Assembly: GCA_963775825.1 (NCBI GenBank) | Contig: CAVZKY010000079.1 | Coordinates: forward strand, 70,315 to 134,314 | Direction: 5' to 3' | DNA: 64,000 nucleotides | Origin: Bog-532 sp963775825 | Lineage (GTDB): Bacteria > Actinomycetota > Actinomycetes > Streptosporangiales > Streptosporangiaceae | Shown: one piece after another, positions 36,397 to 44,764 of the stretch | Layout of the letters: every line of letters begins with the position of its first letter | Position numbering within the stretch: the stretch's first letter is position 1 | Position numbers and translations under genes: made by a program | Notes under the pieces: generated by a model | The model's input: the letters and a program-made list of their open reading frames with translations, nothing else | Database searches by the model: none | Told to the model about the DNA's origin: nothing

Positions 36397-37077
36397 TCAG
36401 GACCCTGTTCCGGCGACCTGGGTCGCGTAGGCCACCACGTTGCTGAGGTAGTGCCCGGTGTCCGGGTCGAAGGTCCCGCCGCAGGTGATCAGGCGAAGCT
36501 CCGGGTCCGGATCGGCCCCGTAGACCTGGATGGTCGGGAAGGCCTCCTTGGGGTACATCTGCACCTTGATGATGCTGAAAACGACCAGGGTGCCGTCGGC
36601 CCGGCCGACGTAGACGCGGTCACCCGGCTTCAGCGTCGACAGCCGGTAGAAGACCCCCGGCCCGGCGTAGGAGTCGACATGGCCGGCGATGACCGACGAA
36701 CCGACGGCGCCTGGCCGCGGGCTGCCGGTATACCAGCCGGCCACGGCCGTCGTCGGCGGCACCTGCAGCGACCCGTTGGCTTGCAGGCCGAGCTTGATCA
36801 GCGACGTGCGGACACCGATGGCCGGTATCGTCAGCTCAACCGGAGGTGCGGGCGTCTGGGCTCCGGACAGGCCGCCCGGCGCCTGTGCCGTCTGATTCGG
36901 TACCGGCGCGAACGACGGCTTCGGTGCTGGCACGGACGATGGCTTCCCCACCACGTGCAGGGCCAATGTCCGGGGCTGGCCGGAGGAGTATGTCAGCCCG
37001 ACCGCCCCGGCGCCCGCGGCCAGCAATCCGGCCGCGAGCGCCACCGTGCAAAGTAGCCGCTTCTGCGGCGTCCTCAC
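36397..37077 (-). CDS. srtF: class F sortase
   Basis: 226 residues from the GTG at 37077, which overlaps the stop of the DUF4397 gene (GTGA). An N-terminal anchor (LLCTVALAAGLLAAGAGAVG) is followed by a Pro-rich spacer and the sortase barrel: LTIPAIGVRTSLIKLGL, the catalytic His in SVIAGHVDSYAGPGVFYRL and the catalytic Cys in LRLITCGGTFDPDTGHYLSN. It should join proteins to cell-wall acceptors outside the membrane. The adjacent protein lacks an LPXTG motif, so the substrate is unknown. Confidence 0.9.
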   Translation of the reverse strand: MRTPQKRLLCTVALAAGLLAAGAGAVGLTYSSGQPRTLALHVVGKPSSVPAPKPSFAPVPNQTAQAPGGLSGAQTPAPPVELTIPAIGVRTSLIKLGLQANGSLQVPPTTAVAGWYTGSPRPGAVGSSVIAGHVDSYAGPGVFYRLSTLKPGDRVYVGRADGTLVVFSIIKVQMYPKEAFPTIQVYGADPDPELRLITCGGTFDPDTGHYLSNVVAYATQVAGTGS

Positions 37078-37958
37078 CGATGAGCTCCCACATGTACCTT
37101 CCGGGACCGGCGCCGGCCAGCGAAACCCACCAGCGCGAGCAGTGCGCCGCCGACGATCATCAGCAGCCACGGCGTGGGGCCGGCGCCGCCCACCGGGGCC
37201 GCCATCCCGCCGAAGCCAGTGGCGCTGGCGCCGGCCGGCAGCACCTTGCTGCCCGCGGCGTCGGTCAGCGCGTCAACCTTCAGGCCGTTGGCTCCGTCCA
37301 GGACCACGATCGTGTGCACCGTATCCGCCGAGAGGGTGACCGGCAGGGCGGTGCTTCCCGAGGGGGCCTCCAGCTTGACCGTCCCAGTGCCCGGCGTCAG
37401 CGCGGTGTACGCCGTGGACGATCCGAAAGGCAGCTTGCTGGCCAGCACGTCCGATCCGTAGCTGACCGTGACCTGGTGCTCCTTGAGAGACGCCTGGATC
37501 ACCCGGACGAGCGCCTTGCCCGCCGGAGCGGACAGCTCATCATTGAAGACCTGAAGCTTCAGCCCGGAAGCCGGCCCGACGCCGGCCACGGTGTACGACT
37601 TACCGGTGGTCACCCAGAAACTTGTCGACAGTACGGGGGCGGTCGAGGAAGGCGCGCCAGCCGCGCGCATCGCGACCGTGTACTGACCCGCCGCGACAGC
37701 CATGTAGTCCGAGACGTTGCCGTAGGAGACATGCCTGAGCACGGTGGGGCTGCTGTCGTTGCCGAACGGGTACATGTAGACGTCAACAGCGGGCGTGTTC
37801 GGTGAGAGGTGCGCGCACCGCACCCATCCCACCTGCGCCGTGGCAGGCGCGCTCGTGGATGCTGAAGCGGCCGGGGCCAGGGCGGCGAACAGCGCGAGCG
37901 ATCCCCCGACCAGTGTCAACGCGGCAGCCAGTCTGAAAACTCGGCAAAACGGTCTCAC
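37074..37958 (-). CDS. DUF4397 surface protein
   Basis: 294 residues. GTG start with GAGAGGTGAG about 10 nt upstream. A signal peptide (LAAALTLVGGSLALFAALAPAASA), a DUF4397 beta-domain (VRCAHLSPNTPAVDVYMYPF, VTTGKSYTVAGVGPASGLKL) and a C-terminal helix with a basic tail (WLLMIVGGALLALVGFAGRR) anchor it in the membrane facing outwards. No LPXTG-like sequence precedes the helix. Coupled to the class F sortase by GTGA overlap. Confidence 0.88.
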   Translation of the reverse strand: MRPFCRVFRLAAALTLVGGSLALFAALAPAASASTSAPATAQVGWVRCAHLSPNTPAVDVYMYPFGNDSSPTVLRHVSYGNVSDYMAVAAGQYTVAMRAAGAPSSTAPVLSTSFWVTTGKSYTVAGVGPASGLKLQVFNDELSAPAGKALVRVIQASLKEHQVTVSYGSDVLASKLPFGSSTAYTALTPGTGTVKLEAPSGSTALPVTLSADTVHTIVVLDGANGLKVDALTDAAGSKVLPAGASATGFGGMAAPVGGAGPTPWLLMIVGGALLALVGFAGRRRSRKVHVGAHR

Positions 37959-38044
37959 TGGTACTCACCTCTCATTTACTGAAATGCCCGCCCAGAGGAG
38001 AGACGCCTGTCGCGGTGAACTCGTTCACCGTGACGCGCTGTGGG

Positions 38045-39430
38045 TTATGAGGAGTTTCCGCCGGACAGCAGTCCCGGCAGACTCGGTGCGCCGAACTCGA
38101 TACGCAGCTGAGCCTGGGCCCCAAGGTGGACGATGATCGCACGTGCGGGCAGGTACGGATTACGTTGCGTCTGTACCTGGTCGAGAACGGCGGTCAGGTC
38201 AGCGACCTTGCCGCCGGGATTGTCGAGGGTGACCTGCCGGTACAAGACCGGTGCCCCAGGGCCGGCGTCGCCGAACGACGCCACGCTGACGCCGCGCTGG
38301 GCCACCAGCGAGGCCAGGGTGACCAGGAGGCGGGAATCAACCTGGCCCGCGGTCATCTGGCTCGCCGCCTGGGCGGTGGCGTGGAAGCGCCGATTGTGCA
38401 GAAGCTGCGCGCCCGCCGCCTTGCGTGCGGCCAGGTCGGCCGGCTCGGCGGCCCGGTAGGCCGCACCGCCCAGGCTGGCGATTGCCCGGACGTCGACGCG
38501 GGCCGCTCCCGAGCCGAAGCTCGCGATCAGCCCGGGCGCGTATTCCTCGGTGAGCTGGCTGCCAAATTCGCTGCGCACGGAGGGAGAGGCCACAATCACG
38601 TCCGCCCCAAAGGGGCTGGCTCCCGGCTGCAGCGGCAGCAACCGCCCGGCCGGGAGGCCGTTCGCCTGCAGCTCCGAGCAGACCGCCGGATCGCAAGCGA
38701 CGATGTCGGCGCTGCTCACCTGCTGGGCGACCCAGGCGGCCGCCTGATCGCGGGTTGCCGCCGCCGCGGACAACGACGACCTGCCGCCGCCGCTCGCCGG
38801 TGCCGCCGGAGGTGCTGAGGCCGGTCCGTTGTTCAGCGCACCGGAAACCTGCAGTCCGACCAGCGCCAGCACCGCGGCGGCCAGGATCAGCGCCACCACC
38901 CGCCATCGGCGCGTGCTGAGGCGCCGGGAGCCCGCCGCCGGCTCACCGGAGGAAGGACCGGCCGTCCGGCGGCCTTTACCGCTGCGGCGAAGCCGACGGC
39001 TGACCCAGAGGCTGATCGTGGTGGCCAGTACTTTGCCCCAGGACGGCTCGCGCGGATCGGTGGCCACCCGGGCTACCCTGCCGGATGGCCGGACGCCCAC
39101 GGATGCCCTAGCATCCGCGTCCCGGCCAGCCGGGCCGTCGGCCGGCTTCCGGTCGGCCGGCCTGGCCGCGTTGACGCCCCCTGGCCCGGCTTGCCCAGCG
39201 GGCGCCGGCGCGTCACCCGTCCCGGCCTGGCCCGGCGCGGCAGGCGAACCAGAGGCAGACTCGGTGGCCGCCGGGCCATCCGGCGGGGCAGCGGCGGTCG
39301 CCGTCATATCTCCCGCTGACGGCCCTGACTCAGCCGGCAAAGCGCTCGCGGGGCTCGTGGCCGCGGTGTCATTCACCACGTCCACGAGCGTGCTGCCTGG
39401 CGGCGTCAGGCCACGGCCGTCGTTGCGCAT
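38045..39430 (-). CDS. single-pass membrane protein of the sortase/DUF4397 trio
   Basis: About 461 residues from the ATG at 39430 (18 nt further upstream is another ATG). An N-terminal disordered arm of 170 residues rich in Ala/Pro/Gly precedes one membrane helix (VVALILAAAVLALVGLQVSG). The outer domain of 240 residues has VAQQVSSADIVACDPAVCSE, FGADVIVASPSVRSEFGSQL, and LAGLVTLASLV-like LLVTLASLVAQRGVSVASFG. Function is unknown; it heads a minus-strand trio with DUF4397 and the sortase, so a cell-surface role is likely. Confidence 0.7.
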   Translation of the reverse strand: MRNDGRGLTPPGSTLVDVVNDTAATSPASALPAESGPSAGDMTATAAAPPDGPAATESASGSPAAPGQAGTGDAPAPAGQAGPGGVNAARPADRKPADGPAGRDADARASVGVRPSGRVARVATDPREPSWGKVLATTISLWVSRRLRRSGKGRRTAGPSSGEPAAGSRRLSTRRWRVVALILAAAVLALVGLQVSGALNNGPASAPPAAPASGGGRSSLSAAAATRDQAAAWVAQQVSSADIVACDPAVCSELQANGLPAGRLLPLQPGASPFGADVIVASPSVRSEFGSQLTEEYAPGLIASFGSGAARVDVRAIASLGGAAYRAAEPADLAARKAAGAQLLHNRRFHATAQAASQMTAGQVDSRLLVTLASLVAQRGVSVASFGDAGPGAPVLYRQVTLDNPGGKVADLTAVLDQVQTQRNPYLPARAIIVHLGAQAQLRIEFGAPSLPGLLSGGNSS

Positions 39431-39753
39431 ACTTGCTACCCCCACCACCGCAAAGAGGCATTGCGGCTAGTTTGGGCTCAGCAAAACACACACGATTGGA
39501 TACATCAACCGATATGGCAATTTGCTTACGATCCACCCTTACAGCAGCCAATCGGCCCGAATCACCCGAAATCGGGCCTAAATGCCACGCGCTGTCAGGT
39601 GCGGGCGAGCTGATCGATAAGGGCCGGCACGTCCGCGCTGGAACTGGCACCGGGACTCTCCCGGCCGCGGCACGGGCTCGTCGGTGCCGACCGTTTCAGC
39701 GGCGCCGGTGGTGCCGAGAGCCGAGCCCTGGCCCGCCGGAGGCGCCGGGCTGC

Positions 39754-39773
39754 CATTGACGCGAGTGTCAATG
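39754..39773. promoter_or_regulatory. palindrome CATTGAC-N6-GTCAATG, probable TetR autoregulatory operator
   Basis: Perfect 7-bp arms (39754-39760 and 39767-39773) lie 8 bp before the start codon of the TetR gene. A -35-like TTGACG (39756-39761) lies within the operator. Confidence 0.7.
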
Positions 39774-39781
39774 CTGGGAGA

Positions 39782-40429
39782 ATGGCTCCCATGCCCGCGA
39801 CGCTGTGGTCGGTGCGGACCGGCCGGGACCGGCTTGAAAGCCAGACCCGGGCCGCGCTGATCGCCGCCGCGAAGGTGACCTTCGCCCAGCTCGGCTACGC
39901 GCGCACCACCGTCGCGGACATTACCGAGCGGGCGGACGTGTCCCGGGCGACGTTTTATGTCTACTTCGCGTCCAAAGATGAGGTCTTCCGTGTGCTGACC
40001 GAGCGGCTGCGGGACGCATTCCTGGAGGCGCAGGAGGCGCACGGGGCCGATCAGCACGATCCGGTGGCGGTGGCGGCCGCTACGGTGACCGGCTTCGTGA
40101 CCGTATACGCGGCCAATCTGGCCTTCATCACCGTGCTCGAGCACCAGGCCCTGACCGACGAGCAGGTCCGCGCGCTGTGGCAGGGCATCCGGGAACGGCT
40201 GCTGGTGAGAATGACGCAGTTCGTCCGCCAGCTTGTGCGCGACGGCGTCGCGCACCCGTTGGCGCCGCCCGATCTGGTGGCCACGGCGGCATCCGGGATG
40301 GCGATCCGGTTCGCACCGCTGATCGCCGCCAGCCCGGCGGACCGGACGCGGATCATGGGTCACCTGGTACGCCTGTACCTGCAGACTCTCGGGATCGAGC
40401 CCGGACAGTCCGCGAAGGAGCCGTCATGA
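39782..40429 (+). CDS. TetR-family transcriptional regulator
   Basis: 215 residues. The N-terminal helix-turn-helix is TTVADITERADVSRATFYVY with FASKDEVF after it, preceded by QTRAALIAAAKVTFAQLGYA. The C-terminal ligand domain is helical. The gene is first in a run of tightly spaced catabolic genes (SDR, oxidoreductase, phosphotransferase, acyl-CoA dehydrogenase) and overlaps the SDR start by 4 bp (ATGA). A second ATG at 39791 may be the true start, since it would follow a leaderless promoter at the palindrome. Probably an acyl-CoA-responsive repressor. Confidence 0.9.
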   Translation: MAPMPATLWSVRTGRDRLESQTRAALIAAAKVTFAQLGYARTTVADITERADVSRATFYVYFASKDEVFRVLTERLRDAFLEAQEAHGADQHDPVAVAAATVTGFVTVYAANLAFITVLEHQALTDEQVRALWQGIRERLLVRMTQFVRQLVRDGVAHPLAPPDLVATAASGMAIRFAPLIAASPADRTRIMGHLVRLYLQTLGIEPGQSAKEPS

Positions 40430-41196
40430 ACCTGAGCGGGTCGGGTGCCGTCGTCACCGGGGGCGGCAACGGAATCGGGCGCGCACTCGCGCGCCGCCTG
40501 GCGGCGGGCGGGGCCCGCGTGGTCGTCAACGACCTTGACGCCGCCGCGGCGACGGCCGTCGCGGACGAGATCGGCGGCTCCGCCGTGCCAGCCGACGTAT
40601 CGACCGAAGCGGGCGTGCTGGCCCTGGTCGCCGGGGCCGGTGAGTACCTGGGCCAGATCGACGTCTACTGCTCGAACGCGGGTATCGCCGCCGATACGGC
40701 CGCCGATGGCGGCGACGAGATCTGGCAGCGCTCCTGGGAGGTCAACGTGCTGGCGCACGTCCGTGCCGCGCGCCAGCTTCTGCCCGGCTGGCTGGACCGG
40801 CGGAACGGCCGCATGGTCATCACCGCGTCGGCCGCGGGACTGCTCACCATGCTGGGCACGGCACCGTATTCGGTGACCAAGCACGCGGCCGTCGGTTACG
40901 CCGAATGGCTCGCCGTGACCTACGGCCACCGCGGCCTCCAGGTGCATTGCGTATGCCCGCAGGGTGTGCGCACCAACATGCTGGCTGGATCAGGCCGGGC
41001 CGGGGATGTGGTGCTGCGGCAGGGGGCGATCGAGCCCGAAGCCGTGGCCGACGCAGTGTGGGAGGGCATGGCGGACGGCAGGTTCCTGATCCTGCCGCAT
41101 CCGGAGGTGGCCGGCTACTACGCCCTGCGGGCCGGGGACACGGACAAATGGCTGCGTGGCATGAACCGGCTGCAGCAGCGCATCGATGAGAGCTAG
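40426..41196 (+). CDS. short-chain dehydrogenase/reductase
   Basis: 256 residues. The Rossmann motif GGGNGIG is at the N-terminus (AVVTGGGNGIGRALARRLAA), then NDLD for cofactor choice, CSNAGI and the YSVTK active site (Tyr/Lys) in GTAPYSVTKHAAVGYAEWLA. It likely oxidises a hydroxyacyl or steroid-type intermediate using NAD(P). The start overlaps the regulator's stop. Follows TetR in the operon. Confidence 0.92.
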   Translation: MNLSGSGAVVTGGGNGIGRALARRLAAGGARVVVNDLDAAAATAVADEIGGSAVPADVSTEAGVLALVAGAGEYLGQIDVYCSNAGIAADTAADGGDEIWQRSWEVNVLAHVRAARQLLPGWLDRRNGRMVITASAAGLLTMLGTAPYSVTKHAAVGYAEWLAVTYGHRGLQVHCVCPQGVRTNMLAGSGRAGDVVLRQGAIEPEAVADAVWEGMADGRFLILPHPEVAGYYALRAGDTDKWLRGMNRLQQRIDES

Positions 41197-41211
41197 GAGC
41201 GGAGGCATCTG

Positions 41212-42195
41212 GTGAGGGCATGGCAGGTTCAGCAGTTCGGCCCTCTGCGGGACGCGATGACGCTGACGGATGTACCGGACCCGGAGCCTGGCCCCGGGCA
41301 GATCTTCGTCCGTGTTCTCGCCGCCCCGGCGAACTTCCCCGACGTCCTCATGTGTCAGGGCACCTATCAGGTCAAGCCGCCGCTGCCGTTCACCCCCGGT
41401 GTGGAACTGTGCGGTGAGGTCGTCGCTCTGGGCTCCGGCGTGACAGGTCTGCGCGGCGGTGAGCGCGTGGTTGGCGTCGCGGCCATGCCGAACGGGTCGT
41501 TCGCCGAGGTGGCCCTGATGGATGCCGCCGGGGTGGCCTCGGCTCCGGAGAGCCTGGACGACGCCGAGGCGGCCGCCTTCTACATCAGCTACCAGACCGG
41601 CTGGTTCGGGCTGCACCGCCGGGCTCACCTGGCCCCGGGCGAGACGCTGCTGGTGCACGCCGCAGCCGGCGGCGTCGGCAGCGCCGCGGTGCAGCTAGGC
41701 AAGGCGGCCGGGGCCACGGTCATCGGCGTCGTAGGCGGCGAGCAGAAGGCTGAAGCCGCCCGCTCCCTCGGCGCTGACGTGGTTATCGACCGGCACACGC
41801 AGGACTTCGTGACGGTGGTGAAGGAAGTTACCGGCGGCCATGGTGCTGACGTCATCTACGATCCGGTCGGCGGCGACGCTTACGACCGCTCCGTCAAGTG
41901 CGTCGCGTTCGAAGGCCGCATCCTGGTGATCGGATTCGCCAGCGGCCGGGTGCCCGCTCCGGCGCTCAACCACGCGCTGGTCAAGAACTACTCCATCGTG
42001 GGCCTGCACTGGGGCCTGTACGGCCGCAACGAGCCCAAAACGCTCCGGGACTGTCATGAACAGCTCCTCAAGCTGGCCGCTGACGGTGCCATCAAGCCCC
42101 TGGTGAGCGAGCGCCTGGGGCTGGCGGACGTCGTGGCCGGGCTGGAGCGGCTAGCCGCCGGCGAAACCATTGGCCGGGTGACCTTCCTGCCCTGA
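41212..42195 (+). CDS. zinc-free NADPH:quinone oxidoreductase family protein
   Basis: 327 residues, GTG start with GGAGCGGAGG upstream. The N-terminal GroES-like domain (NFPDVLMCQGTYQVKPPLPF) lacks the zinc-binding cysteines; VHAAAGGVGSAAVQLGKAAG is the Rossmann fold. This subgroup reduces enones or quinones. It lies 15 bp after the SDR gene, in the middle of the operon. Confidence 0.9.
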   Translation: MRAWQVQQFGPLRDAMTLTDVPDPEPGPGQIFVRVLAAPANFPDVLMCQGTYQVKPPLPFTPGVELCGEVVALGSGVTGLRGGERVVGVAAMPNGSFAEVALMDAAGVASAPESLDDAEAAAFYISYQTGWFGLHRRAHLAPGETLLVHAAAGGVGSAAVQLGKAAGATVIGVVGGEQKAEAARSLGADVVIDRHTQDFVTVVKEVTGGHGADVIYDPVGGDAYDRSVKCVAFEGRILVIGFASGRVPAPALNHALVKNYSIVGLHWGLYGRNEPKTLRDCHEQLLKLAADGAIKPLVSERLGLADVVAGLERLAAGETIGRVTFLP

Positions 42196-42210
42196 GGCGG
42201 GACGAGAGCG

Positions 42211-43311
42211 GTGACTGAAATGACCGGAACCGGAACCGGGCCGCCCGGTGGCCCGGCCGACCCGCTCCAGCCAGGCGCAAGCGAGGCAGGCCGGGACGTG
42301 CCCGGCCTCGACCTGGAGGCTTTCGGGTCCTACTTCACGGCCGCGTACCCGGGCAGCACCAGCGGCCCGCTTCGGGCCAGCGTGCTGGCCGGCGGCAAAT
42401 CGAATATCACCTATGAGGTGACCGACGGCCGGGACCGCTGGGTAGTTCGCCGCCCCCCGCTCGGCCACGTGCTCGCCACAGCGCACGACATGGCCCGTGA
42501 GTACCGGGTGATCAGCGCGCTGGCCGGCACGAGCGTCCCGGTGCCGCGGACGTTCCTGCTGTGCGAGGACACGGGCGTGATCGGGGCCCCGTTCTACGTC
42601 ATGGAAAAGGTGGCCGGCACGGCCTACCGGTCCGCCGCCCAGTTGGAGACGATCGGCGCTGAACGGACCCGGGCCATCGCCATGCGGATGATCGGTACCC
42701 TGGCCGACCTGCACGCCGTCGACCCCGAGGCAGTCGGGCTGGCCGACTTCGGGCGGCCGCAGGGTTTCCTGGCCCGTCAGGTACGCCGCTGGAAGAAGCA
42801 GCTGGACTCCTCCCGGAGCCGGGACGTGCCCGGCGCCGAGGATCTGTACGCGGCGCTCGAGGCCCGGATCCCCGCCGAATCCGACGTCGCGATCGTGCAT
42901 GGGGACTACCGGCTGGATAACCTGCTGGTCGCCGAGGACGACCGGGTTCTGGCCGTGCTGGACTGGGAGATGGCAACGCTAGGCGACCCGCTCGCCGACA
43001 TCGCATTGCTGCTCGCCTACCAGGCGCTGGCCCGGCTTGAGACCGGTTACGCCGTCGCCGACGCGGCGGTGGCGCCGGGGTTTCCCGATGCGAACACCAT
43101 TACCGCCGCTTACGCGGAGCGCAGTGGCCGGGATCTGTCCGATCTTGGCTTCCACCTGGGGCTGGGGTACTTCAAGATCGCTGTGATCTGCGAAGGAATC
43201 TATTACCGCTACACGCACGGCCAGACACTCGGCGAAGGATTCGGCGACATCGGCGCCGCCCCCGAGCCCCTCATCCAGGCCGGGCTCGCCATTATGAAGG
43301 AGAACTCGTGA
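42211..43311 (+). CDS. APH-like phosphotransferase, FadE36 type
   Basis: 366 residues, GTG start. A kinase-like fold with LAGGKSNITYEVTD (nucleotide loop), AIVHGDYRLDNLLV (catalytic HGDxxxxN) and VLDWEMATLGDPLADIA (DxD/metal) is that of the aminoglycoside-phosphotransferase superfamily. The group occurs next to acyl-CoA dehydrogenases (as in ACAD10/11 and mycobacterial FadE36) and probably phosphorylates a hydroxyacyl-CoA before elimination. The next gene begins within its stop codon. Confidence 0.88.
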   Translation: MTEMTGTGTGPPGGPADPLQPGASEAGRDVPGLDLEAFGSYFTAAYPGSTSGPLRASVLAGGKSNITYEVTDGRDRWVVRRPPLGHVLATAHDMAREYRVISALAGTSVPVPRTFLLCEDTGVIGAPFYVMEKVAGTAYRSAAQLETIGAERTRAIAMRMIGTLADLHAVDPEAVGLADFGRPQGFLARQVRRWKKQLDSSRSRDVPGAEDLYAALEARIPAESDVAIVHGDYRLDNLLVAEDDRVLAVLDWEMATLGDPLADIALLLAYQALARLETGYAVADAAVAPGFPDANTITAAYAERSGRDLSDLGFHLGLGYFKIAVICEGIYYRYTHGQTLGEGFGDIGAAPEPLIQAGLAIMKENS

Positions 43312-44546
43312 TGGACTTCCGCTTTGACGCAGTCACCGAGAAGATGCGGGACAACCTGCTCGCCTTCATGGACGAAAAGATCTACCCGGCCGAGCCCGTC
43401 TTCGCCGAGCAGTTGGCGTCCCTCGCTGACCGCTGGGCCTGGACCCGGGTTCCCATCCTCGCCGAGCTGAAGGCCGAGGCGCGGGCGCGTGGCCTGTGGA
43501 ACCTGTTTCTGCCGGGCGAATACGGTGCCGGGCTCACCAACCTGCAGTACGCGCCGCTGGCGGAGATCACCGGGCGCAGCCTGAGTCTGGCCCCGGCCGT
43601 GCTGAACTGTTCCGCGCCGGACACCGGGAACATGGAAGTACTGGCCATGTTCGGTTCGGACGAGCAGCGCAAAGCCTGGCTCCAGCCGTTGCTGGAGGGC
43701 GAGATCCGTTCTGCCTTCGCGATGACCGAACCGGACGTCGCGTCCTCGGACGCCACGAACATCGCCACCCGGATCGAGCGTGACGGCGACAGCTACGTGA
43801 TCAACGGCCGGAAGTGGTGGATAACCGGGGCCATGAACCCGGACGCCAAGATCTTTATCGTCATGGGCAAGACCGACCCGGGCGAGCAGCGTCACCGCCA
43901 GCAATCCATGATCCTTGTTCCCCGTGAAACACCGGGGCTGACGGTCAAGCGCGGGCTGCAGGTCTTCGGCTACGACGACCACGAGCACGGCGGCCACGCG
44001 GAGCTGGCGTTCAGCGACGTCCGGGTGCCCGCCGCCAACCTGATCGGCGCGGCAGGCGACGGCTTCGCCATCGCTCAGGCCCGGCTCGGCCCCGGCCGAA
44101 TCCACCACTGCATGCGCTCGATCGGTGTCGCCGAGCAGGCGGTCGAGCTGATGTGCCGGCGGTCGCTGGAGCGGACCGCCTTCGGCAGGCCGCTCGCGGA
44201 GCAGGGGGTCATCCGGGGGTGGATCGCCGAGGCGCGGGTCCGGATCGAGCAGCTCCGGCTGCTGGTGCTGAAAACCGCGTGGCTCATGGACACCGTCGGA
44301 AACAAGGGCGCGCACAGCGAGATCCAGGCCATCAAGATCGCGACGCCGGAGGCGGTCGAATGGATACTGGACAAGGCGATCCAGGTGCATGGCGCCGGCG
44401 GCCTGTCGCAGGATTTCCCGCTCGCCGCTCAGTTCAGCGGCATCCGGACGCTGCGGTTCGCCGACGGGCCGGACGAGGTGCACAAGAACTCGCTGGCCCG
44501 GGCCGAACTGAAGCGGTACGCGCCAGCCTCAGCCAGCGGACGGTGA
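43311..44546 (+). CDS. acyl-CoA dehydrogenase, FadE35-like
   Basis: 411 residues from the ATG at 43311, whose A is the last base of the preceding TGA; a GTG at 43308 is an alternative. AAGGAG lies 8 nt upstream. Acyl-CoA dehydrogenase motifs: FAMTEPDVASSDATNI, VINGRKWWITGAMNPD and VHGAGGLSQDFPLAAQF toward the C-terminus. It forms a pair with the upstream phosphotransferase, as ACAD10/11-type systems do. FAD-dependent, it oxidises or processes a hydroxyacyl-CoA-derived intermediate. Confidence 0.93.
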   Translation: MDFRFDAVTEKMRDNLLAFMDEKIYPAEPVFAEQLASLADRWAWTRVPILAELKAEARARGLWNLFLPGEYGAGLTNLQYAPLAEITGRSLSLAPAVLNCSAPDTGNMEVLAMFGSDEQRKAWLQPLLEGEIRSAFAMTEPDVASSDATNIATRIERDGDSYVINGRKWWITGAMNPDAKIFIVMGKTDPGEQRHRQQSMILVPRETPGLTVKRGLQVFGYDDHEHGGHAELAFSDVRVPAANLIGAAGDGFAIAQARLGPGRIHHCMRSIGVAEQAVELMCRRSLERTAFGRPLAEQGVIRGWIAEARVRIEQLRLLVLKTAWLMDTVGNKGAHSEIQAIKIATPEAVEWILDKAIQVHGAGGLSQDFPLAAQFSGIRTLRFADGPDEVHKNSLARAELKRYAPASASGR

Positions 44547-44764
44547 CACGGGCACCTGCCGGACCGAGGTCAGCTCGGTCGCCAGGCCGGCGAGGGCGGC
44601 GGCCTGCTCGCTGACCGCCGCTGTGGCCGATCATGTGTTCCGTCCGGCTTCGGCCAGGGCCGCGTCAAAAGGCCCCGCTGGGTTGCCAGCTGGCGTCCTT
44701 TCTCTCCTGCCTGCCGTGAGCTAGCCGGACTTACAATACGCAAATACCGTATGAGGAGGATCGA

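Noticed and set aside
44547..44764. Possible methyl-accepting-type helix (EQAAALAGLATEL) on the minus strand
   Set aside because: Too short and interrupted by a stop; alanine-rich helices arise by chance in high-GC DNA.
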